A DNA stretch of 64,000 bases from Porphyromonas catoniae ATCC 51270. GTDB taxonomy: Bacteria > Bacteroidota > Bacteroidia > Bacteroidales > Porphyromonadaceae. The notes under the pieces are model-generated. The model made no database searches, was not told the DNA's origin, and worked only from the letters and a program-made list of their open reading frames with translations. Made by a program: the position numbers and the translations under genes. The DNA lies in NCBI RefSeq assembly GCF_000565015.1, contig NZ_JDFF01000011.1, positions 186,001 through 250,000 on the forward strand, written 5' to 3'. Below are positions 1-9,445 of this stretch, one piece after another. How positions within the stretch are numbered: position 1 is the first letter of the stretch; each line of letters opens with the position of its first letter.

Positions 1-940
1 GACAGCGACCTACAACGCAGGACTTGACTTCAGCTTCATCAAGGGTCGTCTCTCCGGTACTCTAGACTTCTACGAGAAGCGTACGACCGACCTACTCAAC
101 GAGATCCCAACACCTGCAGGTGCTAACTTCTCGAACCGTATCCTCACCAACGTCGGTAACATCACCAGTAAGGGCTTTGAGCTCGCTATCAGTGCTACCC
201 CTGTACAGACAGACCGTCTGACATGGGATGTAAGCTATAATATTAGCTCCAACAGCACTCGTATCACTAAGCTCAATGCTGTCGATGTCCCTGGCTACCA
301 GGGTGTACCTACGGGCGGTGTCGTAGGCGGTACGGGTACTACAGTACAGATTCACTCCGTGGGCTATGCACCCAGCACCTTCTTCGTCTACAAGCAGAAG
401 TATGACGCTGCGGGTAAGCCTCTGGAAGGTCAGTACGAAGACCTCAACAAGGATGGTGTCATCAACGAGCAGGACAAGTATCGTGCACATAACCCCGAGC
501 CTAAGGTACTCATGGGGCTATCTACCACGCTGACCTTCGACCGCTGGAGCCTATCTACCTCCCTACGTGGTAGCATCGGCAACTACATCTACGACAATGT
601 ATCTTCCCTCATGGCGACCCATCAGGCGGTGCTGAACTCTGGGAACTACTTCCGTAACACGACCCCCGAGATCAACAAGTCGGACTTCCAGAACAACAAC
701 GACAAGCAGTTCATCTCCGACTACTACCTCCACAAGGCATCTTTCGTGAAGATGGACAACCTCACCCTCGGCTATGACTTCGGTCGTATTCTCGGCAAGG
801 CATCGCTAAGGGCTTCGGCTACGGTGCAGAATGTCTTCACCCTCTCTCCCTACAAGGGGCTAGATCCAGAGCGGTCGATTGACTTCAGCCTCTATCCTAT
901 CCCTCGTACCTATTCACTCAATCTCTCCCTCACTCTCTAA
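1..940 (+). CDS. SusC/RagA-family TonB-dependent outer-membrane transporter, C-terminal part
   Basis: Partial gene running in from the left edge; the open frame is codon-phased from base 2 to the TAA at 938-940, about 312 residues. The visible part is the C-terminal beta-barrel: alternating aromatic strands, the SusC-type segment FYEKRTTDLLNEIP near the edge, an EDLNKDGVINEQDK calcium-loop-like turn, and a final strand ending in YSLNLSLTL. SusC proteins import oligosaccharides or peptides across the outer membrane using TonB energy, capped by a SusD lipoprotein. The SusD partner follows after 13 bp, so the two are one operon. The N-terminal plug and carboxypeptidase-like domains lie outside the window, so the substrate cannot be inferred from this gene. 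Confidence 0.93.
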   Translation, partial: TATYNAGLDFSFIKGRLSGTLDFYEKRTTDLLNEIPTPAGANFSNRILTNVGNITSKGFELAISATPVQTDRLTWDVSYNISSNSTRITKLNAVDVPGYQGVPTGGVVGGTGTTVQIHSVGYAPSTFFVYKQKYDAAGKPLEGQYEDLNKDGVINEQDKYRAHNPEPKVLMGLSTTLTFDRWSLSTSLRGSIGNYIYDNVSSLMATHQAVLNSGNYFRNTTPEINKSDFQNNNDKQFISDYYLHKASFVKMDNLTLGYDFGRILGKASLRASATVQNVFTLSPYKGLDPERSIDFSLYPIPRTYSLNLSLTL

Positions 941-953
941 TCCCTAGCTAATC

Positions 954-2513
954 ATGAGTATGAATAAGAAGATGCTCCGAGGTACACTCACCCTCGGGCT
1001 CCTAGGAGTACTAGGACTTAGCTCCTGCACGAAGGACTTAGATCGCTTCCCCACCAACGGGGACACTGCCCCACGTGTCTACGACTCTCCGGAGAAGACC
1101 CTGCAGGCCTTCGCCAAGGTTTATGGAGCTTTTGCCCTCACAGGGAATGGGGATGGTGGTGACATCGCTGGTATAGACGAGGGGACGAGTGACTTCCTCC
1201 GTGGTCTCTTCAACCTCCAGGAGCTCCCCTCCGAGAGTGCTATCTGTGCTTGGGGGGATGGCGGTGTACCTGATTTGCATGCAATTTCTTGGTCGGCCTC
1301 GAATCCCATCATTAGAGGCTTCTATTATCGCTCGATCTATCAGATCAAGCTCGCCTCAGAGTTCCTCAAGAATACTGGGGACAAGTCCAGTGATGCTACG
1401 ATCAAGACCTATCGTGCTGAGGCTCGCTTCCTACGTGCCTACCAGTACTGGGTGCTGATGGACCTCTTTGGGAATCCTCCCTTCATCGACGAATCGACAC
1501 CTACGGGGAAGGTTTACCCTCGCCAGATTTCACGCTCCGAGCTATTCAGCTATGTAGAGAGCGAGCTAAAGGCAATCGAGAGTGACCTCATGGAGCCCAA
1601 GGCTAACGAGTATGGTCGTGCAGACAAGGCTGCAGCCTGGGCACTGCTCTCCCGCCTCTACCTCAATGCTGAGGTCTATACGGGTACCGAGCGATATGCC
1701 GATGCAGCTACCTATGCTGAGCGAGTCATCTCCTCGAACAAGTACACCCTGCACACCAAGTACGAGAACCTCTTCCTCGCAGACAACAACCTGAACAATC
1801 CCGAGGTACTCCTCTCCATCAACTACGATGGTACCAGCTCACAGAACTGGGGTGGGATGACCTTCCTCGTCAATAGCTCTACTTCGGCAGATGCTAAGAC
1901 GGCTACGGGTAAGAACATGGGTGTCGGTGGTGGCTGGGCTGGTAACCGTGCCACCAAGGCGCTCCTTGACCTCTTTGGCTCAAATACCGCCACTGATACT
2001 CGCTGTCTGATGAAGGCTACTACACCAGTGATCTCAGACGTCACGAAGTTCGATCAGGGTGTCTACGTCTATAAGTTCCGCAACGTCACCAGCGCAGGTG
2101 CCAACGGCAGCAACGGTGACCACTGCGACACGGACTTCCCCCTCTTCCGTCTCTCAGAGCTGTATCTCAACTATGCTGAGGCTGCCATCCGTGGCAAGGC
2201 TGACGGCTCAAAGGGTCTCCAGTATCTCAATCTCATCCGTGCTCGTGCCTATGGCAACGCTACGGGCAACTACACCGCTCTGCCTAGCCTAGATGAGCTA
2301 CTCAATGAGCGTGGTCGTGAGTTCTACTGGGAGGCACAGCGCCGTACCGATCTGATCCGCTTCGGCAAGTTCACCTCTGCGACCTACCTCTGGCCGTGGA
2401 AGGGTGGTGTAGCTGCTGGTAAGGGCTTAGATGCCTATCGCACCCTCTATCCGATCCCATCGGATGACCTGCAGGCTAACCCAGAGAAGCTCCGTCAGAA
2501 CCCCGGCTACTAG
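954..2513 (+). CDS. SusD/RagB-family nutrient-binding outer-membrane lipoprotein
   Basis: 519 residues, starting with a lipoprotein signal peptide; lipobox LSSC puts the lipidated Cys at residue 25. The middle contains TPR-like helices typical of SusD (AEARFLRAYQYWVLMDLFGNPP) and the C-terminus has the family signature LLNERGREFYWEAQRRTDLIRFGKF followed by YPIPSDDLQANPEKLRQNPGY. SusD proteins sit on the cell surface as a lid over the SusC barrel and bind the substrate. It follows the SusC gene by 13 bp and is closed by a strong hairpin terminator, so this is the last gene of its operon. An acidic/aromatic segment near residue 95 (AICAWGDGGVPDLHAISW) resembles glycan-binding SusD proteins, but the ligand is not deducible. 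Confidence 0.95.
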   Translation: MSMNKKMLRGTLTLGLLGVLGLSSCTKDLDRFPTNGDTAPRVYDSPEKTLQAFAKVYGAFALTGNGDGGDIAGIDEGTSDFLRGLFNLQELPSESAICAWGDGGVPDLHAISWSASNPIIRGFYYRSIYQIKLASEFLKNTGDKSSDATIKTYRAEARFLRAYQYWVLMDLFGNPPFIDESTPTGKVYPRQISRSELFSYVESELKAIESDLMEPKANEYGRADKAAAWALLSRLYLNAEVYTGTERYADAATYAERVISSNKYTLHTKYENLFLADNNLNNPEVLLSINYDGTSSQNWGGMTFLVNSSTSADAKTATGKNMGVGGGWAGNRATKALLDLFGSNTATDTRCLMKATTPVISDVTKFDQGVYVYKFRNVTSAGANGSNGDHCDTDFPLFRLSELYLNYAEAAIRGKADGSKGLQYLNLIRARAYGNATGNYTALPSLDELLNERGREFYWEAQRRTDLIRFGKFTSATYLWPWKGGVAAGKGLDAYRTLYPIPSDDLQANPEKLRQNPGY

Positions 2514-2553
2514 CCCTTCTCTTTAGGGGAACAAGATGCTCCCCTATACCATC

Positions 2554-2600
2554 AGCTCCTGCCGTGTAGTGTAGTGCTACACGGCAGGAGCTTTTTTATT
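2554..2600 (+). terminator. Rho-independent terminator after the first SusCD pair
   Basis: Perfect 16-bp stem (2554-2569 with 2577-2592), 7-nt loop, followed by a T-rich run. It closes the SusC/SusD operon and separates it from the next import locus. Confidence 0.9.
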
Positions 2601-2746
2601 ATCGTCCCTCATAACTCGGTAGCTCAAGTCTGCCTACTAGCGCGGGCTATTCCAATTCCCCTTCGAGCTCCTAAATCCACCTAACCAACCCCACCTAAAC
2701 AGCAACAAACCAGCACATTCAGGAACAAGGAGAATAGCTCTATAAC

Positions 2747-2853
2747 GAGTTACTATAAGTCGTCGGAACGAGTTATGGTAACTCGCCCAAAAGAGTTATG
2801 GTAAGTCTCTTGAGCGAGTTATGGTAAGTCGTCTAGACGACTTACCATAACTC
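2747..2853. repeat. Pentameric 23-bp palindrome array 1
   Basis: Five 15-bp cores starting at 2747, 2770, 2793, 2816 and 2839, an exact 23-bp step, with variable 8-bp spacers. Cores follow GASTTACCATAASTC or its complement. The three middle units read TTATGG on the plus strand; units 1 and 5 read the other way. A flank motif ACAAACCAGCACATT starts 42 bp before the first core (2705), and a box GTGCCTAAGGGATTT starts 24 bp after the last core (2877-2891); both positions recur at array 2. It lies between two co-directional operons. Confidence 0.97.
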
Positions 2854-2892
2854 GTCATCTCCCTTCTAAACTCCCAGTGCCTAAGGGATTTC

Positions 2893-3469
2893 TATAAGCA
2901 CCGATTAAGTTATATGTAGAGGGGGAAGAGCAGACACAGAGAAATGATGAACTAGCCTGCAATATATTGGCCTCACAAAACAGGAGGATACAAAAAGACA
3001 TATTTCATCAGCTCAGATCGGGACCTCAAAAAGATATACATAGCAAAATAATGGCTTTTTAGCCATATTTTAGAACTATTGATTAGATGTACTTTTAATT
3101 CATTTTAATAACTAACTTTGCCTATCTCCCTATTCAAACATAGAGAGTCAGGTTGGATCTATTTAGAGAAAAGCTAATTGGGAAATGCAATACTCCCACA
3201 TGGCCCCCATGGAGGAAGGGGGGCAAAGATTACGCCTAGGCATACAGAGATCTGGGACAGGATTACACACCCCGTCACCCAATCTAGAGCCTCACAACAC
3301 AAGCAATCCCAAGTAAGTACATATAACACAACCTAATACTTATCCTCAGCACCATGTATCCGATATGACCACCGTAGGCTAATTCCTCAATTATGTGAAA
3401 CAAAAAGCAGATGTTTCACCTCAACCTACTTACACTAATACAATCTCTTTAGTACACTTTAATGACTCT
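2893..3469 (+). other. AT-rich upstream region and long structured leader of the import operon
   Basis: Non-coding stretch before the five-gene import operon. After an AT-rich part with a candidate -7 box at 3113-3120, a leader of about 340 nt would be made. It contains two consecutive hairpins: TGGGA pairing with TCCCA around 3179-3200, and GCCCCC pairing with GGGGGC around 3204-3227. A GCCTAGGC palindrome follows near 3235. I do not recognise a known riboswitch. No small gene is supported here. Confidence 0.5.
3113..3120 (+). promoter_or_regulatory. Candidate -7 promoter box (TAACTTTG)
   Basis: Matches the Bacteroidota -7 consensus TAnnTTTG in an AT-rich stretch about 350 bp before the SusC start. 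No convincing -33 element is visible, so the call is tentative. Confidence 0.5.
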
Positions 3470-6400
3470 ATGAAGCAAAGACTACTCTTGTTTGTGCTCA
3501 CGCTCCTTACGTGTGTGAGTTCCCTTTTGGCACAAACAAAAATATCGGGTACGGTCTTATCCGCAGCCGATAATGAGCCTCTCGTCTCAGCACGTATCCA
3601 AATCGTAGGGACGAAGGAGTTTACAGCTACCGACATCCACGGACGGTTCTCCATGACCACAAAGGTTGCGAACCCTAAGATATCCGTTAGCTTCGTCGGG
3701 ATGGACACACAGGTACTACCCGCAGGGGAGAACATGAAGATCCTGCTCAAAGATACTCAGGTACTCACCGAGGTCGTTGTCACCGGTCTAGCGAAGACCG
3801 ACCGCCGACTCTTCACTGGAGCTACCAACAAGGTCGATGCCGGCAAGGCTCGCCTCAGTGGGGTAGCCGACGTCAGTCGCTCCCTAGAGGGACAGGCCGC
3901 TGGGGTCTCGGTACAGAACGTTAGTGGTACCTTCGGCTCCGCTCCGAAGATCCGTGTCCGTGGTGCTACCTCTATCTACGGGAGCTCTAAGCCCCTCTGG
4001 GTGGTAGATGGTGTGATCATGGAGGACGTCTCCAACGTAGGAGCTGATGACCTCGCCTCTGGTAACCCCGAGACCCTCATCAGCTCTGCGATCGCAGGGC
4101 TTAACTCCGATGACATCGAGAGCTTCCAGATCCTCAAGGATGGATCCGCTACCTCTATCTACGGAGCACGTGCTATGGCAGGTGTGATCGTCGTGACGAC
4201 GAAGAAGGGGAAGCAGGGGCAGGCTCATATCAACTACTCCGGTGAGTTCACCTCCCGCCTCATCCCCTCATACTCCAACTTCGATATCCTCAACTCTCAG
4301 GAGCAGATGGGTATCTATCGTGAGCTTCGCACGAAGGGTTGGCTGAACCTCTCCGAGGTGCTCAATGGCAGCGACTACGGTATCTATGGTAAGATGTACG
4401 AGCTCATCAATACCTACGATCCCAAGCAGGGTCGCTTCCTACTCGACAACACCACCGAGGCGCAGAACCGCTACCTACAGCAGGCAGAGTTCCGCAACAC
4501 GAACTGGTTCAAGGAGCTCTTCTCTCCCGCTGTCATGCAGAACCACTCCGTCAGTATGAGCGGTGGTACCTCGAAGTCCAACTACTATGCCTCCGTCAGT
4601 GCCATGATCGACCCAGGATGGTACAAGCAGAGCAATGTGAACCGCTACACGGCGAACCTCAACGTCTCACATAATATCCTCTCCAACCTCTCCATCAACG
4701 TCATCGCTGGTGCTGCCTATCGTAAGCAGCGTGCCCCAGGTACGCTCGGGCAGGATGTAGACGTCGTAGGGGGTGAGGTGAAGCGAGACTTCGACATCAA
4801 CCCCTATTCGTACGCTACGAATACCTCCCGTGTACTCGATCCCCGTACCTATTATAGAGCGAACTACGCACCCTTCAACATCTTCAATGAGCTAGAGAAT
4901 AACTACATTGACCTAGGGGTGCAGGACGCTAAGTTCCAGGTAGAGCTGAAGTACAAGCCTATCCAGGGTCTAGAGCTAGCGGTGCTCGGTGCCTTCAAGC
5001 ACACTACGACCTCGCAGCAGCACAACATCAAGGATAACTCCAACCAAGCGCTGGCCTATCGTGCGATGCAGAACTCCATCATCCGCGACGCCAACAAGTA
5101 CCTCTACCGAGACCCAGATAACCCCAACAGCCTACCGATGAGCATCCTGCCCAACGGGGGTATCCTCCACAAGACGGAGAATACGCTGAGCGACTATGAC
5201 TTCCGTGTGACGGCGAACTACAACCGTACGTTCGACCACAAGCACGTCATCAACCTCTTCGGGGGGATGGAGACCGTGGATATTCAGCGTAACCGCTCCT
5301 CCTATGAGGGCTGGGGTATGCAGTACTACGCTGGGGAGACCCCCTTCTATCCATACCAGTACTTCAAGAAGCAGGTCGAGGAGGGGAACGACTACTATGG
5401 CCTGACGAATACGAACTGGCGTACAGCTGCCTTCTATACCAATGCTACCTATGCCTACAAGGGGCGCTATGTCTTCAACGGTACTTACCGCTATGAGGGC
5501 TCTAACCAGCTCGGCCGTAGCAGCAATGCCCGCTGGATGTCCACGTGGAATGTCTCAGGTGCCTGGAACGTACATGAGGAGAGCTTCTTTGAGCGTCTCC
5601 GTCCGCTCTCTCACCTGACGACTCGTCTCTCTTATAGCCTCACGGGGACACCTCCTGATGCTTCGTATAGCAATTCTACCCCGATCTTCAAGTCTACGAC
5701 TCCCTTCAAGCTCTTCGCCGAGGACAAGGAACCCGGGATCGCCATCGAGCAGCTGGGCAATGTCAATCTGACCTATGAGAAGAAGAACGAGCTGAACTTC
5801 GGTATCGATGCTGGTCTCTGGGATGATCGTCTGAACTTCACCTTCGATATCTACACTCGTAACAACTTCGACGAGATGGGCCCCATGATCACTCAGGGGA
5901 TCGGTGGTACGGTCATTCGTCCTGCTAACGTGGCAGAGATGAAGTCCAACGGTATGGAGCTCAGCATCTCCTCGACCAACATCCGCACCAAGGACTTCTC
6001 TTGGTCTACGAGCTTCGTCTACTCCTATACCAACTCCGAGATCACGAAGCTCTACAACCAAGGTCGTGTGATCGAGCTCGTCAGTGGTAATGGCTTCGCC
6101 AAGAAGGGTTATCCTGCCCGTGCCCTCTTCTCTATCCCCTTCGCAGGAATCAACAGTGAGGGTATCCCCATGCTCGTCAATGAGAAGGGACAGATCACGA
6201 CGGATAACATCAACTTCCAGGAGCGTAACCACACCGACTTCCTCAAGTACGAAGGCCCTACAGATCCTAAGTACACGGGGTCGCTGGGGAACGTATTCTC
6301 CTATAAGGGCTTCCACCTGAATGTCTTCCTCACCTACTCGTTTGGCAATGTCGTACGACTAGACCCGAAGTTCAGAGCCAAGTACAACGATATGTCCTCC

Positions 6401-6781
6401 ATGACCCAAGCCTTCAACAACCGCTGGGTACAGTCAGGCGAGGAGAAGAAGACAGACGTACCAGGCATCCTCAGCCGCAGAGAGTATGAGAAGAATACCA
6501 ACCTGCGCTATGCCTACAACGGCTACAACTACTCTACGGCACGCATCGCTAAGGGGGACTTCATCCGTCTGAAGGAGATCTCCCTAGCCTATGACCTGCC
6601 GAAGACACTGCTCAAGCACACCCCGATCAATAGCATCTCGGTGAAGCTACAGGCTACGAACCTCTTCCTACTCTATGCAGACAAGAAGCTCAACGGGCAA
6701 GACCCCGAGTTCTTCAACGCTGGTGGTGTAGCCTCCCCCATGCCTAGGCAGTTTACATTCTCTCTGAAGGTCGGACTCTAA
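3470..6781 (+). CDS. SusC/RagA-family TonB-dependent outer-membrane transporter
   Basis: I place the start at the ATG at 3470 and not the in-frame GTG at 3395, because 3470 opens a clean signal peptide (MKQRLLLFVLTLLTCVSSLLAQ); this gives about 1103 residues. Next come a carboxypeptidase-regulatory-like domain (KISGTVLSAADNEPLVSARIQIVGT), a TonB-box/plug transition (LTEVVVTG) and a plug with the SusC signature IRVRGATSIYGSSKPLWVVDGV and DIESFQILKDGSATSIYGARAMAGVIVVTTK. A long barrel ends in QFTFSLKVGL. It heads an operon with a SusD, a zinc metallohydrolase lipoprotein and two more surface lipoproteins. The leader is unusually long and structured. The substrate is unknown; the linked hydrolase suggests a proteinaceous or peptide-linked ligand, which is inference. 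Confidence 0.95.
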   Translation: MKQRLLLFVLTLLTCVSSLLAQTKISGTVLSAADNEPLVSARIQIVGTKEFTATDIHGRFSMTTKVANPKISVSFVGMDTQVLPAGENMKILLKDTQVLTEVVVTGLAKTDRRLFTGATNKVDAGKARLSGVADVSRSLEGQAAGVSVQNVSGTFGSAPKIRVRGATSIYGSSKPLWVVDGVIMEDVSNVGADDLASGNPETLISSAIAGLNSDDIESFQILKDGSATSIYGARAMAGVIVVTTKKGKQGQAHINYSGEFTSRLIPSYSNFDILNSQEQMGIYRELRTKGWLNLSEVLNGSDYGIYGKMYELINTYDPKQGRFLLDNTTEAQNRYLQQAEFRNTNWFKELFSPAVMQNHSVSMSGGTSKSNYYASVSAMIDPGWYKQSNVNRYTANLNVSHNILSNLSINVIAGAAYRKQRAPGTLGQDVDVVGGEVKRDFDINPYSYATNTSRVLDPRTYYRANYAPFNIFNELENNYIDLGVQDAKFQVELKYKPIQGLELAVLGAFKHTTTSQQHNIKDNSNQALAYRAMQNSIIRDANKYLYRDPDNPNSLPMSILPNGGILHKTENTLSDYDFRVTANYNRTFDHKHVINLFGGMETVDIQRNRSSYEGWGMQYYAGETPFYPYQYFKKQVEEGNDYYGLTNTNWRTAAFYTNATYAYKGRYVFNGTYRYEGSNQLGRSSNARWMSTWNVSGAWNVHEESFFERLRPLSHLTTRLSYSLTGTPPDASYSNSTPIFKSTTPFKLFAEDKEPGIAIEQLGNVNLTYEKKNELNFGIDAGLWDDRLNFTFDIYTRNNFDEMGPMITQGIGGTVIRPANVAEMKSNGMELSISSTNIRTKDFSWSTSFVYSYTNSEITKLYNQGRVIELVSGNGFAKKGYPARALFSIPFAGINSEGIPMLVNEKGQITTDNINFQERNHTDFLKYEGPTDPKYTGSLGNVFSYKGFHLNVFLTYSFGNVVRLDPKFRAKYNDMSSMTQAFNNRWVQSGEEKKTDVPGILSRREYEKNTNLRYAYNGYNYSTARIAKGDFIRLKEISLAYDLPKTLLKHTPINSISVKLQATNLFLLYADKKLNGQDPEFFNAGGVASPMPRQFTFSLKVGL

Positions 6782-6782
6782 T

Positions 6783-8354
6783 ATGCACTTGACAACGATG
6801 AGACTATATATCGTATCCACACTGCTCCTGACGGCCTTTGCCTTCACAGCATGTAACCAGTACCTGGACAAGTACCCCGATAATAGAATGGAGCTCTCGA
6901 GCCCCGAGGATGCCAGCAAGCTCCTCGTCACAGCATACCCCGAGGGACACCCTGCCTACCTGCTAGAGATGTATTCGGACAATACCGATGAGCATAACTA
7001 TGCTACGTGGACTGCGGCTAACCGCTTCCAGGAGCAGGCCTATCGCTGGGAGGATATCTCCGAGGTACGTGACCAGGAGACCCCACAGCAGCTCTGGGAT
7101 GCCCACTACACCGCTATCACGACGGCTAACGAGGTCATCAAGCATATCAACTCGGTCTCCGATAAGTCCGCCTACTCGACACAGCTCGCCGAGGCGAAGC
7201 TCTGTCGTGCGTATGCGATGTTCCAGCTCGCTAATGTCTTCTGTCAGGCTTACGCACCAGAGACAGCTAGCAAGGACCTAGGGCTACCTTACCCCGAGAT
7301 CCCCGAGGATCGTCCCGGTATCACCTATCAGCGTGGTACACTGGCGGAGCTCTACGCTCATATAGAGAAGGACATCACGGAGGGGATCCCCGAGCTAGGG
7401 AGCAGGTATGTGTCGCCTAAGTTCCACTTCAATGTGAATGCTGCACATGCCTTCGCCGCTCGCTTCTATCTCTACTACCGCAAGTTCGATAAGGCTGTCG
7501 AGCACGCTACACGTGTCCTAGGGAGTAGCCCCGCCAGCGTCCTACGTGACTGGTCTGCATGGAGCAAGCTGGGTCTGAGTGGCAACATCCAGCCCAACGA
7601 CTTCGTCAAGTCCTCCAATAAGGCGAACCTCTTCCTACAGGTCATCGCTACGGAATGGGGTGGGATCAGCATCCCTATCTCTGCCGGTAGCAAGTTCGCT
7701 CATGGTAACCTGATCTCAGACAAGGAGACCCTACAGGCTCCTAGCCCTTGGGCTACTAGTGGTCAGGAGATGAACTACGTCGTGGTGAATAACTCGGGTA
7801 TCTCTAAGTACGCCCTGCGCAAGCTCCCCTATACACCGAAGTACATCGACCGTCAGGCTGGTATCGGGATCCCCTATTCGCAGTACCCCGTCTTCACCAC
7901 AGATGAGACTCTGCTCGTGCGTGCCGAGGCTCTTGCTCTGCTTGGTCGCTATGACGAGGCACTTGCAGACCTCAATGCCGAGCTCTCGGTCTTCACCAAA
8001 CGTGGTGTCCAGATCACCCTAGATCAGATCAAGACCTTCTACAACGGCACGGCCTACTACAAGCCAGATGCCCCTACGCCTAAGAAGGAGCTTCACACCT
8101 CCATCACCCTCGACAAGGTGACTCAGGAGCCTCTCCTACAGTGTATCCTCCAGCTCCGTCGTGTGCTGACGATCCACGAGGGGCTACGTATGCAGGATGT
8201 CAAGCGCTATGGTATCACTATCTACCGCAGACGCATCAGCTCTACGGGGGTACTGGAGCAGGTCACAGACCAGATGCAGGCTAGAGACCCACGTCTAGCC
8301 ATCCAGATCCCTCAGGATGTGATCTCTGCTGGACTAACGGCTAACCCTCGCTAA
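6783..8354 (+). CDS. SusD/RagB-family outer-membrane lipoprotein
   Basis: 523 residues, starting one base after the SusC stop, so probably translationally linked. Lipobox FTAC puts the lipidated Cys at residue 24; an alternative start at 6798 would shorten the signal peptide by five residues. The N-terminal CNQYLDKYPDNRMELSSPEDASKLLVTAY and the helical LAEAKLCRAYAMFQLANVFCQAY are SusD-typical. The C-terminal LQLRRVLTIHEGLRMQDVKRYGITIYRR is the usual family segment. It is expected to act as the surface lid of the preceding SusC barrel. A strong two-part hairpin follows before the metallohydrolase gene. Confidence 0.92.
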   Translation: MHLTTMRLYIVSTLLLTAFAFTACNQYLDKYPDNRMELSSPEDASKLLVTAYPEGHPAYLLEMYSDNTDEHNYATWTAANRFQEQAYRWEDISEVRDQETPQQLWDAHYTAITTANEVIKHINSVSDKSAYSTQLAEAKLCRAYAMFQLANVFCQAYAPETASKDLGLPYPEIPEDRPGITYQRGTLAELYAHIEKDITEGIPELGSRYVSPKFHFNVNAAHAFAARFYLYYRKFDKAVEHATRVLGSSPASVLRDWSAWSKLGLSGNIQPNDFVKSSNKANLFLQVIATEWGGISIPISAGSKFAHGNLISDKETLQAPSPWATSGQEMNYVVVNNSGISKYALRKLPYTPKYIDRQAGIGIPYSQYPVFTTDETLLVRAEALALLGRYDEALADLNAELSVFTKRGVQITLDQIKTFYNGTAYYKPDAPTPKKELHTSITLDKVTQEPLLQCILQLRRVLTIHEGLRMQDVKRYGITIYRRRISSTGVLEQVTDQMQARDPRLAIQIPQDVISAGLTANPR

Positions 8355-8382
8355 CGGCTATTCTTCGTCACCGTAAATGGTC

Positions 8383-8420
8383 TGAGCCCTCCGCCTCTCC
8401 GACAGAGGCATTAGGGCTCA
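8383..8420 (+). other. Intercistronic hairpin between SusD and the metallohydrolase gene
   Basis: Two stacked stems: TGAGCCCT (8383-8390) with AGGGCTCA (8413-8420), and inside it GCCTCT with AGAGGC. No T-run follows, so it is more likely an mRNA processing or stability element than a terminator. Confidence 0.6.
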
Positions 8421-8448
8421 CCTAGACTACTTAATACGAACAAGGTAT

Positions 8449-9336
8449 ATGAAACAGATCCTGAAAGCAATGAGCCTAGCCCTCCTCCTCTCGGTAGGAG
8501 CTATCAGCTCGTGCAGCAAAGACACCCCCAGTGGCGCAACGATATTCCCCACGACACCCGTGGCTCGTAATACCTTCGAGCGTTGGCTACTGAAGAACTA
8601 TACGAACCCCTATAACATCGACTTCCAGTACAAGCTCAAGGATGGCGAGACCGACCTAACGTACAACCTCGTACCCGCCGACTCCGCCAAGACAGCCAAG
8701 CTGGCGATGATCACTAAGTTCCTTTGGTTCGATGCCTATAATGAGGTCGTCGGCCCTGACTTCCTCAAGGAGAGCGCACCACGTATCATCGTCGCCGTGG
8801 GCTCATCTGCCTATACCCGCCAGCGCACCGAGGTCGTCGGGAGTGCAGAGGGGGGCTACAAGGTCACACTCAACAAGATCAATGCCCTCACCGATGAGCT
8901 CCTACATGACTATAGTGCGATGACGGAGTATTACTTCCACACGATGCACCACGAGTTCACCCACATTCTCAACCAGCGCAAGCCCTACAACCCTGCCTTT
9001 GACCTCGTCACACAGTCGGGCTACGTCAGTGGGAACTGGCTCAATGTCTCCACTCGCGATGCCCGCCGTGCAGGCTTCGTCTCGCCCTATGCTATGATGA
9101 ATGGTGCGGAGGACTTCGCCGAGATGCTCTCCTTCTACGTCACCTACACGCCACAGGCTTGGCAGGCGATCCTCGATGAGGCAGGTACCCGAGGGGCTAA
9201 TCTCATCAATCAGAAGCTCACGCTCATCAAGGAGTACACACAGAGCTCCTGGGGACTAGACCTTGACCAGCTACGTGATGTCGTGATCCGCCGTGGTGGA
9301 CAGGTCGCTACGCTTGATCTCTCTAAGCTCAAATAA
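8449..9336 (+). CDS. Putative zinc metallohydrolase lipoprotein linked to SusC/SusD import
   Basis: 295 residues with a lipoprotein signal peptide (ISSC, lipidated Cys 22). The zinc motif HEFTH is at residues 168-172, preceded by HTMH. An acidic segment (NGAEDFAEMLSFYVTY, about residues 220-235) could supply the third metal ligand. This matches the family of substrate import-associated zinc metallohydrolase lipoproteins (TIGR04549-like) that travel with SusC/SusD. It probably acts at the cell surface on material captured by the preceding SusCD pair, but the substrate is not known. It is third in a five-gene operon, before two surface lipoproteins of unknown function. Confidence 0.85.
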   Translation: MKQILKAMSLALLLSVGAISSCSKDTPSGATIFPTTPVARNTFERWLLKNYTNPYNIDFQYKLKDGETDLTYNLVPADSAKTAKLAMITKFLWFDAYNEVVGPDFLKESAPRIIVAVGSSAYTRQRTEVVGSAEGGYKVTLNKINALTDELLHDYSAMTEYYFHTMHHEFTHILNQRKPYNPAFDLVTQSGYVSGNWLNVSTRDARRAGFVSPYAMMNGAEDFAEMLSFYVTYTPQAWQAILDEAGTRGANLINQKLTLIKEYTQSSWGLDLDQLRDVVIRRGGQVATLDLSKLK

Positions 9337-9347
9337 TAGCTGGGCTC

Positions 9348-9412
9348 TAGCCCCTCTCTCAGGGTGCTGAGGTCGCTCCTCTGTGAGCAGAGTCCTCCAC
9401 TCCCCGGGGCTA
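9348..9412 (+). other. Structured intercistronic region
   Basis: TAGCCCC (9348-9354) can pair with GGGGCTA (9406-9412), enclosing a smaller CTCTG/CAGAG hairpin. It lies between the metallohydrolase and DUF4302-like genes and lacks a T-run. A processing or translation-control role is possible but unproven. Confidence 0.45.
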
Positions 9413-9445
9413 TCCCGATTTATCAACTAACAGCACTTAGACAAC

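Noticed and set aside
2747-2853. CRISPR array
   Set aside because: The units are 15-19 bp palindromes with 8-bp (or 4-bp) spacers, always five, with no cas genes nearby; CRISPR repeats and spacers are far longer.
3160-3300. Cobalamin riboswitch ahead of SusC
   Set aside because: A GGGAA segment and a CATG stem loosely recall the aptamer, but GGGA pairs locally with TCCC and the conserved GCCACTG and downstream elements are missing.
3395-3469. GTG start for the import-operon SusC
   Set aside because: The extra 25 residues precede a clean signal peptide and are polar; the ATG at 3470 is the better start.
5555-6316. 253-residue open frame on the minus strand inside SusC
   Set aside because: Out-of-frame shadow of the SusC gene with biased composition and no recognisable domain.
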